Source of the DNA: JACDBD01 sp050743385
GTDB taxonomy: Bacteria > Actinomycetota > Acidimicrobiia > IMCC26256 > JACDBD01
Assembly: GCA_050743385.1 (NCBI GenBank)
Contig: JBOGFJ010000139.1
Location: 1-13,935, forward strand
Reading direction: 5' to 3'
Length of the DNA stretch: 13,935 nt
The notes under the pieces were generated by a model. It worked only from the letters and a program-made list of their open reading frames with translations, was not told the DNA's origin and did no database searches. The position numbers and the translations under genes are program-made. Of this stretch, positions 1 through 5,715 are shown one piece after another (within the stretch, counting starts at the first letter, position 1; each line of letters starts with the position of its first letter).

Positions 1-922
1 TCGGGAAGAGCACCGCGTCGGCGTCGCGGTACCGCGCGGCCAGCTCGTGACGCTCGAGCGTGGCGAAGCGCACGCGGTCGGCGACGCCGAGCCTCTCCGC
101 GAGCTCGACCAGGCGGTGGCGCACGGCATCGCCACCGCGGCCGTAGCACTCGAGGGTGACGTCGGGGAGCAGGGGGAGCGCCCGGATGACCGTCTCGATG
201 CCCTTGCGGGGATCGAAGCGGCCGCTGTAGACGAGTCGCCCGCGCCAGCGTCGCTCGTGCGTCACGTCGACGAGCGGGAAGTCGCGCCGGTCGATACCGC
301 TGTAGACGACCGTCGACGTCGGGTAGGCCCAGCGACCGTCGGCGACGGAGCGGCGCCGCGTGCTCTCGCTCACGAAGCAGAACCCGACGTCGGAACCGAG
401 GTCGGGCACGTGGGTGGGAACGCCGGTGGCGGCCTCGACCACCCGCCCGACGGCCCGCCGCACCGGGCCGCCGTGGAACAGCCCGGACCACGCGTCGAGC
501 GCGTGGGCGTAGGTGAGCCAGTCGTCGCAGACCGCGTACACGATCGGGTAGCCCGCCTCCGAGAGGCGCCGCAGGATGCCGAGCGACAGCGCGCCCATGT
601 GCCAGACCGAGAGCACATCGGGCTGGTGCGCGGCGAGATGGCGCTCGAGGGTGTGGTGGTTGTGGCGCTCCATCGCGAGCCGCTCCCGCAGACCGGGCCG
701 GTCGAGCTCTCCGCCGCGCAGGTACAGGCGCAGGTCGCGGTGCACGAGCCGGTCGTGGTCGGGATCGGGATCGGCGGCTCCCGGGAACTGCTCGTCGCCG
801 CACACGACGCGCACGTCGTGACCGCGCTCCTGGAGGCGCGTCATCACGTCGAAGCACGACAGCTCGTAGCCGCCCGTGTGGTGGGGTGGGTACCAGTTGG
901 TGAGGGTGAGGATCGAGCTCAC
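1..922 (-). CDS. GT4-family glycosyltransferase, C-terminus cut by the window edge
   Basis: The minus strand reads open from a GTG at 922 to the left edge, giving 307 codons with no stop. The N-terminus (NWYPPHHTGGYE at residues 9-20, then RLQERGHDVRVVCG at 29-42) is the usual acceptor-side Rossmann start of GT-B glycosyltransferases. YSGRFDPRKGIETVIRAL at 232-249 matches the first conserved stretch of the GT4 (Glycos_transf_1) donor domain. The E-x7-E motif would lie just beyond the edge. It probably transfers a nucleotide-activated sugar to a lipid-linked glycan at the inner membrane face; the sugar cannot be read. A GGAGAGG ribosome site at 930-936 lies 7 nt before the GTG, supporting this start. 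The gene is divergent from the GT4 at 1056. The family is clear, the specificity is not. Confidence 0.9.
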   Translation of the reverse strand, partial: MSSILTLTNWYPPHHTGGYELSCFDVMTRLQERGHDVRVVCGDEQFPGAADPDPDHDRLVHRDLRLYLRGGELDRPGLRERLAMERHNHHTLERHLAAHQPDVLSVWHMGALSLGILRRLSEAGYPIVYAVCDDWLTYAHALDAWSGLFHGGPVRRAVGRVVEAATGVPTHVPDLGSDVGFCFVSESTRRRSVADGRWAYPTSTVVYSGIDRRDFPLVDVTHERRWRGRLVYSGRFDPRKGIETVIRALPLLPDVTLECYGRGGDAVRHRLVELAERLGVADRVRFATLERHELAARYRDADAVLFP

Positions 923-1055
923 GGGCCTGCCTCTCCGACCCCGGGCGGAATGTCCGAAACGAGGGATTTCGCCTACTCTACGACACAAAGCGCCGCCGTA
1001 CCCGGTGCGGAGCGCCGGCAGGCGGCGCGGAGCTGGCGTCGAGGAGGAAGGCCCC
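923..1055. promoter_or_regulatory. Divergent promoter region between two GT4 genes
   Basis: This 133-nt gap separates two divergent glycosyltransferase genes. At 974-980 the sequence TACTCTA reads as a TANNNT -10 box on both strands: TACTCT at 974-979 on plus, TAGAGT at 980-975 on minus. That would give leaders of about 70 nt (plus) and 45 nt (minus), and both genes have good ribosome sites (AGGAGG at 1042-1047 on plus, GGAGAGG at 930-936 on minus). No convincing -35 box is seen. The stretch 966-979 (ATTTCGCCTACTCT) recurs with one mismatch at 5675-5688. The promoter assignment is inference. Confidence 0.5.
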
Positions 1056-2126
1056 GTGCGCGTCGCCATCACCCACCCGTACTCCTGGCCCGAGGTGCGA
1101 CGGGGAGCCGAGCGCATCACCAACGAGTCCGCCCGGGCCCTGGCGGGTCGGGGCCACGAGGTCACCCTCCTCAGCGCCGGGGCCACCCCGGGCCGCCAAA
1201 CCGACGGTGGGGTCACGTCGATCCGGTACCGGCGCCTGTTTCGCGACCCCGTCCGCCACGAGCGCTGGTTCGGATGGCGGGTGGTGCCGGCGCTGGTGCA
1301 GGGCCGCTTCGACGTCGTGCACTCCCTGATGCCTCACGACGCCCTCGCCGCCATCCGCACCCGGCGCCTGACCGGCCACCGGACCGTCTACGCCGAGATG
1401 GGGAACCCGTTCCGCCGCTGGTGGGCGGGCCTTCCTGACCGCCGTGCGCGAGAGCGCGTCGTGCGCGACACCGACGTATACGCGTGCATGTCCCAGTACG
1501 CGCGACGGGTGCTGCAGGACGAATGGGGTCGCGCCGGATCCATCATCCCGGGCGGCGTGCGCCTCGACCAGTTCGCTCCGGCGCCGGAGCGCGAACCGGA
1601 GCCGACCATCCTGTTCTCGGGCGCGGTCGCCGAGCGCCGCAAGCACCTCGACACGCTGCTGGAGGCGATCGCGATCCTGGCGGCCCGTGAGCCCGACGTG
1701 CGGCTCTGGATCAGCGGGCCGGGAGATGCAGGCAAGCTGCTCGCGCAGGCACCACCGCGGGCGCGGGAGCGAACCGTCGTGCTCGATCTCGGTCGCGCCG
1801 AGGAGCAAGGTGCGCGCTACGGGCGCGCCTGGGTGACCGCGTTGCCGTCGGAAGCCGACTCCTTCGGACTGGTGATGATCGAATCGCTCGCGTGCGGCAC
1901 GCCGGTCGTCGTCGCCGACGACGGCGCTCCACCCGAGGTCGTCGAGCACGGCATCGGCGCGGTCAGCCGCCTGCGCGATCCCGACTCGCTCGCGGAGGCC
2001 CTGGCGAGCACGCTCGACCTCGCCCGCGACCCCGACACGGTGCCGCGCTGTCGCGCGCGCGCCGCCGAGTTCGACTGGGACTGCGGCATCGCCCCGATCC
2101 TCGAGAAGTTGTATGTCCGCACGTAG
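1056..2126 (+). CDS. GT4-family glycosyltransferase
   Basis: This 356-residue GT-B enzyme is of normal length for GT4. The start is GTG 1056, 8 nt after a strong AGGAGG (1042-1047); the open frame extends upstream but would run into the divergent gene. The N-terminus reads MRVAITHPYSWPEVRRGAER, with a glycine-containing acceptor loop. ILFSGAVAERRKHLDTLLEA (185-204) opens the donor domain. The nucleotide-sugar motif is at 265-283 (SEADSFGLVMIESLACGTP): the usual first Glu of E-x7-E is Asp268, paired with Glu276, a common GT4 variant. It probably adds one sugar to the lipid-linked repeat unit in the cytoplasm. The stop overlaps the following sulfotransferase start by 14 nt, so the two are co-transcribed and probably translationally coupled, hinting that the sugar added here may be a sulfation site. 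The substrate is unknown. Confidence 0.93.
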   Translation: MRVAITHPYSWPEVRRGAERITNESARALAGRGHEVTLLSAGATPGRQTDGGVTSIRYRRLFRDPVRHERWFGWRVVPALVQGRFDVVHSLMPHDALAAIRTRRLTGHRTVYAEMGNPFRRWWAGLPDRRARERVVRDTDVYACMSQYARRVLQDEWGRAGSIIPGGVRLDQFAPAPEREPEPTILFSGAVAERRKHLDTLLEAIAILAAREPDVRLWISGPGDAGKLLAQAPPRARERTVVLDLGRAEEQGARYGRAWVTALPSEADSFGLVMIESLACGTPVVVADDGAPPEVVEHGIGAVSRLRDPDSLAEALASTLDLARDPDTVPRCRARAAEFDWDCGIAPILEKLYVRT

Positions 2127-2994
2127 CCGACCGACGGCCAAGACCGCGTTCTACCTGCACCTGCCCAAGACCGGGGGCACGTCGTTGCGCAGGATGTTCG
2201 AGGGCGCGGTCGGGCGGCGCCAGGTTCTCGGCATCTACGACTGGGAAACCGAGCAGGAGATGTTGCGGGCCGACCGGGCGACGTTCGAGTCGTACCGGCT
2301 CGTCGTCGGCCACTTCCGGATCGCGATGTGGGCGCGAACGCCGGACCTCCAACTCATCACCATGTTGCGAGAACCGGTCGAGCGGGTGGCATCGCACTAT
2401 CGCTATGCGCGGTCGTGGGACAAGGACCGGTTCCATGACGACGCCGACCGTCGCGAGTTGGTCGAGTTCGCGCTGGCTGACCTGGGGCGGTCGCTCAACA
2501 ACTGCCAGACGCACAACCTCTCGACGGCCGACGCTCCGATGACGTCCGAGAAGATCCGGGCCCGCCCGCCTTACGGGGGACTCACCGCTGCCGACGCCGA
2601 CGAGGCGATCAGGAACCTCGAGCACCCGAGCGTGCTCCCCGGCCTCCACGAGGCTTTCGCAGAGAGCGTCGCGCTCGCGAGCGTGTGGCTCGACGTCGAA
2701 CCACCCGCGATCGTGGAGGCGAACCGGTCACCCGACCGGACAGGCGATCGTCTGAGCCCGACCGAGCGCGCCGCGATCGCGCAGAAGAACGCCCTGGACG
2801 TCCGTGTCTACGACGCCGCTCGCGACGCCTTCTGGGACAAGTGGCGGGCCGCCGGCGCCGAGGCCCACCGCGCGCTCGAGCGCGTGCACCGCCCCGGAGG
2901 ACGGGCGACCCGCCTCAAGGCCTGGCAGGAGACGCGCTTCCGGCAGGCGAAGCAGACCGTCCGCCGCCTGGCTCAGAGGAGCAACGTGCGGTGA
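2113..2994 (+). CDS. PAPS-dependent sulfotransferase (carbohydrate type)
   Basis: This 293-residue protein carries both PAPS-binding signatures of the sulfotransferase superfamily. LPKTGGTSL at 17-25 is the 5'-phosphosulfate loop, as in the Sulfotransfer_2-like carbohydrate enzymes. LREPVERVASHY at 85-96 contains the 3'-phosphate pair Arg86 and Ser94, eight residues apart as expected. A conserved VVGHF follows Tyr61 and helps place it with glycan sulfotransferases. There is no signal peptide or membrane segment, so a cytoplasmic enzyme acting on a lipid-linked precursor is likely. The ATG at 2113 lies inside the end of the upstream GT4 gene. The C-terminal 60 residues are rich in Arg and Lys and may lie at the membrane (inference). 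Its last 22 nt overlap the end of the convergent GT2 gene. The sulfate position and acceptor cannot be told. Confidence 0.88.
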   Translation: MSARSRPTAKTAFYLHLPKTGGTSLRRMFEGAVGRRQVLGIYDWETEQEMLRADRATFESYRLVVGHFRIAMWARTPDLQLITMLREPVERVASHYRYARSWDKDRFHDDADRRELVEFALADLGRSLNNCQTHNLSTADAPMTSEKIRARPPYGGLTAADADEAIRNLEHPSVLPGLHEAFAESVALASVWLDVEPPAIVEANRSPDRTGDRLSPTERAAIAQKNALDVRVYDAARDAFWDKWRAAGAEAHRALERVHRPGGRATRLKAWQETRFRQAKQTVRRLAQRSNVR

Positions 2995-3980
2995 CGGATC
3001 GAGGCCCGGATCATCAAGAACGCGGCGTACGAGTCGGCGACGAACCCGAGCGGGATCGCGACTGCATAGCCACCCCGTCCCGGGGGCGGCGGGCGCCGGA
3101 ACCGAAGGAACACGCGCACGTACCACCACGCCGAGGCGACGGCGACGAGCGCTGCCAGCGGTCGCAGTCGGCGCACGGCGAGGCCGGCCGCACCCACGAG
3201 CACGCCGAGTGCGGCCGCGTCGTCCGTCCGGTACACGTACTCGACGCCGAAGCGCGCCCGCAGGTGAGGGTGCTTCTTCATCAGCAACACCAGGCCTTCG
3301 AGCCGCGGGATGTTGCGCAGGTGCTCGCGCCACCGCAGGGGGAAGACCTCGTGGTGCACGACGGCACCGGATGCGATCGTCGCCGCGAACCCGGCCTCGA
3401 TCGCGCGCCAGGCGAGATCGGTGTCCTCCCCGTTCACGCAGCGCGACACCCCGCGGCGCCGGCTCCGGTGGCGGAAACCCTCGGCGTCGAAGCCGGCGAC
3501 GGCCTCGAGCGCATCTCGCCGGTACGCCACGTTGCAGGTCGAGTAGTGGCCGCTGCGGCCGTCATCCTCCATCCAGTACGACCATGTCGTGCGGTGGTCG
3601 GCCTGGTCCGCCGGGAAGGTGGTGACGCCCGCCGCGAGCGCGGCACCGTCGGCTTCGAGCGCGCCGACGAGCGCGGCCAACCAGCCGGGAGCCGGTATGC
3701 AGTCGTCGTCGGTGAACGCGACCACGGGCGCGGCGGTGGCTCGCCAACCGCGGTTGCGAGCGCCCGCCGGCCCGGTCGACTCGCCCTGGCGCAGCACGCG
3801 CACCGGCATCGGCAGGGCGGGTGCCACCTTCTCCACCCTCTCGGTGGTGCCGTCGGTGGAGCCGTCGTCGACCACGACGACCTCGAACGGCGGCGCGCCC
3901 CGCTGGGCCGCGAGCGCATCGAGGAGACGCAGCAGCAACGCGGCCCGGTTGCGCGTGGCGACGACGACGGCGACGGTCAT
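2973..3980 (-). CDS. GT2-family glycosyltransferase with C-terminal membrane segments
   Basis: A 335-residue GT-A enzyme. VVVATRNR at 5-12 opens the fold, VVVDDGSTDGTT at 35-46 binds the nucleotide, and TDDD at 90-93 is the metal-binding DxD. CNVAYRRDALEAVAGFD (149-165) and GEDTDLAWRAIEAG (184-197) are the acceptor and catalytic-base motifs. Two hydrophobic stretches (about 255-290) and a third (about 305-325) suggest membrane anchoring. The start is ATG 3980; the open frame continues to 4301 but that part is arginine-rich shadow of the neighbouring gene. Between the GFD and GEDT motifs lies an unusually basic insert (about 169-183) absent from the divergent paralogue at 3992. Both end in RHRTL plus two hydrophobic residues. 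It is 11 nt head-to-head from that paralogue, so its promoter must lie within the other gene. The sugar is unknown. Confidence 0.92.
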   Translation of the reverse strand: MTVAVVVATRNRAALLLRLLDALAAQRGAPPFEVVVVDDGSTDGTTERVEKVAPALPMPVRVLRQGESTGPAGARNRGWRATAAPVVAFTDDDCIPAPGWLAALVGALEADGAALAAGVTTFPADQADHRTTWSYWMEDDGRSGHYSTCNVAYRRDALEAVAGFDAEGFRHRSRRRGVSRCVNGEDTDLAWRAIEAGFAATIASGAVVHHEVFPLRWREHLRNIPRLEGLVLLMKKHPHLRARFGVEYVYRTDDAAALGVLVGAAGLAVRRLRPLAALVAVASAWWYVRVFLRFRRPPPPGRGGYAVAIPLGFVADSYAAFLMIRASIRHRTLLL

Positions 3981-4000
3981 GAGGTGAGCCTGTGACCGTC
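3973..4000. repeat. Inverted repeat spanning the paired GT2 starts
   Basis: GACGGTCA at 3973-3980 and TGACCGTC at 3993-4000 form a perfect 8-bp inverted repeat around the 11-nt gap. It arises because both divergent genes begin with Met-Thr-Val encoded the same way (ATG or GTG, then ACC GTC). It could be a binding site, but it may only reflect mirrored coding. The gap holds GAGGTGAG (3981-3988), which serves as the ribosome site of the plus-strand gene; no good -10 box is visible on either strand. Confidence 0.5.
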
Positions 4001-4945
4001 GACATCGCGGTCGTGGTTCCGACCTATCGCCGGCCGGACGGGCTCCGGCGGCTGCTCGGCGCGCTGGCGCGCCAGACGCTGCCGGCCGATCGGTGGGAGC
4101 TGCTCGTCGTCGACGACCAGTCGAAGGAGCCCGAGGTCGACGCCGTGCTCTCCGAGCTCGGCGACTGCGTACCGGCGACCGCGCGCGCGCTGCGCACGCC
4201 TGCGAACGGGGGACCCGCGGTGGCCCGCAACGTCGGTTGGCGCGCCACCCGAGCGCCGATCGTGGCGTTCCTCGACGACGACGTCGTGCCGGAGCCGGCA
4301 TGGCTCGCGGGTGGGCTCGCCGCCTTCACCGACCCCGACGTCGGTGTCGTGCAGGGGTTCACGACGCTGCCCCAGGGCGTCGACCAGTTCGCGCTCGCGG
4401 CATGGTCGCTGTGGCGGAGGGTGGAGGGGCCGGGCCCGTTCTTCGAGGCCTGCAACATCTTCTATCGCCGGGCCGCGCTCGAGCGGACGAGCGGCTTCGA
4501 CGAGGAGCTGGCGTGGTGGGGCGAGGACACGACGCTCGGGTGGCAGGTGGTCGAGCGCGGCTGGGGCCGAGCGTTCGCCGAAGAGGCCGCGGCCACCCAC
4601 GACGTCGAGCGGCGCGGCCTCGGGTGGTTCGTCCGCAACGGGTGGCGCGAGCATCACGTGGTCGCACTGGGGGCGCGTCATCCGGGCTACCGCGCCGAGG
4701 CGTTCTGGCGTCCGTGGGCGTTCCGACGCCGGGACGCGTTGTTCGCGCTCGCGGCAGTGTCGGCGGCGGCCGGGCTCCGCTGGCGACCGGCACTCGCCGG
4801 TGTGATCCCGTACGCGCTGTTCGCTCGTCCTTCCCTGCGAAAGCCGCAGCTGCTGCGCCTCTGGGGTGGTGCCGTTGCCGTGGACGCGGCGCGGACAGCC
4901 GGTCACCTAGCCGGCGCTCTCCGCCACCGCACGCTCGTCGTCTGA
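3992..4945 (+). CDS. GT2-family glycosyltransferase, paralogue of the divergent GT2
   Basis: A 317-residue GT-A enzyme. VVVPTYRRPDGL is at 7-18, LLVVDDQS at 37-44, LDDD at 94-97 (DxD), CNIFYRRAALERTSGFD at 154-170 and WGEDTTLGW at 176-184. It aligns through its length with the gene at 2973-3980: both share a GPA-x-ARN-x-GWRA-x2-AP-x-VAF-x-DDD block, CN-x2-YRR-x-ALE and the RHRTL end, so the two are diverged duplicates. The GTG at 3992 has GAGGTGAG a few bases upstream. The region after about 245 has short hydrophobic runs (FALAAVSAAAGL, LAGVIPYALF) that may associate with the membrane. Its last 39 nt overlap the convergent sulfotransferase-like gene. A role in adding a sugar to the same glycan is inferred from the family and neighbours. 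Confidence 0.92.
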   Translation: MTVDIAVVVPTYRRPDGLRRLLGALARQTLPADRWELLVVDDQSKEPEVDAVLSELGDCVPATARALRTPANGGPAVARNVGWRATRAPIVAFLDDDVVPEPAWLAGGLAAFTDPDVGVVQGFTTLPQGVDQFALAAWSLWRRVEGPGPFFEACNIFYRRAALERTSGFDEELAWWGEDTTLGWQVVERGWGRAFAEEAAATHDVERRGLGWFVRNGWREHHVVALGARHPGYRAEAFWRPWAFRRRDALFALAAVSAAAGLRWRPALAGVIPYALFARPSLRKPQLLRLWGGAVAVDAARTAGHLAGALRHRTLVV

Positions 4946-5671
4946 GCGCATACGGTCGAATCGCTCGCGCGCGATGGCGGCGAGGTCGGAGTTCAGCGCT
5001 TCCGCCTGCGCCCGGAGCGCGGCGTGGGCCGGGCCACGCACCTCGTTCCGCAGCGCGCTCGCCGCCGCCCGCCGTTGGACACTGGGGAACGCCCGATGGT
5101 GCTCGCTCCCCGGCCCGAAGACGACCTCGGTCCAGCTGTCGATCCTCGCCTGCACGGCCCGCTGTGCCTCAGGATCGTTGTCGTCGAAGGGCGCGAACGA
5201 CGTACCGAGCTGGCGGTTGACCGCACCGGTGACGCCACCCAGGCGCGTGGTCGTGTCCTCGAAGCACGCCAGCGCGACCCGGCCGGAGAGCGCGAGCACG
5301 CCCCGGTAGAAGCGCACGTAGTCGCGGAGCTCGGACGCGACGCCGGACGATTGGCCGGGAAAGCGCGCCAGCACCGAGACGACCGAATCGACGGGTGGGC
5401 GCAGCAGGATGACCACGGGCACGCCGAGGTGCAGGGCGCGCCGGACGTGAGCCACGGTGTGCAGGTGGCTGGCGATCCGGATCCCTCGGTTCGCGTGCTC
5501 GAGTGCCTCCCGCGCGAACGTGTTCGCCGCTGACGGGTAGCCCTCGACGACCAGGTCGGTGCGGCGGTCGACCACGTGCCGGCCCGGGAAGCGGCGCTGC
5601 CAGGCGCAGTAGGCGATCGGGACCGGTTCGAGCGCCCGGTACCAGCGCCGGCGTAGATCGGCACGATTCAT
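4907..5671 (-). CDS. Sulfotransferase-like P-loop protein
   Basis: A 254-residue protein. VVEGYPSAANTF at 41-52 sits where bacterial sulfotransferases have the 5'-phosphosulfate loop, and VVILLRPPVDSVVSVL at 86-101 matches the 3'-phosphate motif, with Arg91 and Ser99 at the standard spacing. In the first loop, the usual basic residue (GYP-K/R-S-G) is replaced by Ser-Ala-Ala, so activity is uncertain. The start ATG 5671 is chosen because the -10 box TAGGCT (5684-5679, minus) ends 7 nt upstream, which fits a leaderless transcript. The open frame extends to 5839 but would overlap the divergent gene and cross the promoter. Its tail overlaps the convergent GT2 by 39 nt. Alternatives are a degenerate member or a different P-loop transferase. 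Confidence 0.72.
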   Translation of the reverse strand: MNRADLRRRWYRALEPVPIAYCAWQRRFPGRHVVDRRTDLVVEGYPSAANTFAREALEHANRGIRIASHLHTVAHVRRALHLGVPVVILLRPPVDSVVSVLARFPGQSSGVASELRDYVRFYRGVLALSGRVALACFEDTTTRLGGVTGAVNRQLGTSFAPFDDNDPEAQRAVQARIDSWTEVVFGPGSEHHRAFPSVQRRAAASALRNEVRGPAHAALRAQAEALNSDLAAIARERFDRMRSDDERAVAESAG

Positions 5672-5711
5672 CCCATTTAGCCTACTCTGGGGGTATGTCT
5701 CGGGGCATGGG
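5672..5711. promoter_or_regulatory. Divergent leaderless promoter pair
   Basis: Two TANNNT -10 boxes overlap at the same TA dinucleotide (5683-5684). TAGGCT reads on the minus strand at 5684-5679, ending 7 nt before ATG 5671. TACTCT reads on the plus strand at 5683-5688, ending 6 nt before ATG 5695. Both spacings place transcription start at or next to the start codon. The motif ATTTAGCCTACTCT (5675-5688) matches 966-979 with one mismatch. No -35 box is evident. Because the boxes share bases, only one polymerase should be able to bind at a time (inference). Confidence 0.55.
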
Positions 5712-5715
5712 GTGA
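5695..5715 (+). CDS. Possible six-codon leader peptide before the Wzy-like gene
   Basis: ATG at 5695 opens a six-residue frame (MSRGMG) ending in TGA at 5713-5715, which overlaps the GTG start (5712) of the membrane protein gene as GTGA. The ATG lies 6 nt after the -10 box TACTCT, so it would be the 5' end of a leaderless mRNA. No ribosome site precedes GTG 5712, so translation of this mini-frame followed by reinitiation is a plausible way to reach the main gene. It could equally be chance. Confidence 0.3.
   Translation: MSRGMG

Noticed and set aside
876..1055. Upstream extension of the plus-strand GT4
   Set aside because: The open frame begins inside the divergent gene, while a strong AGGAGG precedes GTG 1056, where the fold begins.
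47..1438. 463-codon plus-strand open frame
   Set aside because: It runs antisense through the GT4 at 1-922 and on into the next gene. The translation is low-complexity Arg/Glu/His/Val-rich with no fold motif, as expected of a shadow in GC-rich DNA.
2685..3995. 436-codon plus-strand open frame
   Set aside because: It overlaps the sulfotransferase in another frame and is antisense to the GT2 gene. Its composition is Arg/Gly/Ala-rich without motifs.
3981..4301. N-terminal extension of the minus-strand GT2
   Set aside because: The frame stays open upstream of ATG 3980 but encodes Arg-rich sequence antisense to the paralogue. The GT-A fold starts right after Met-Thr-Val.
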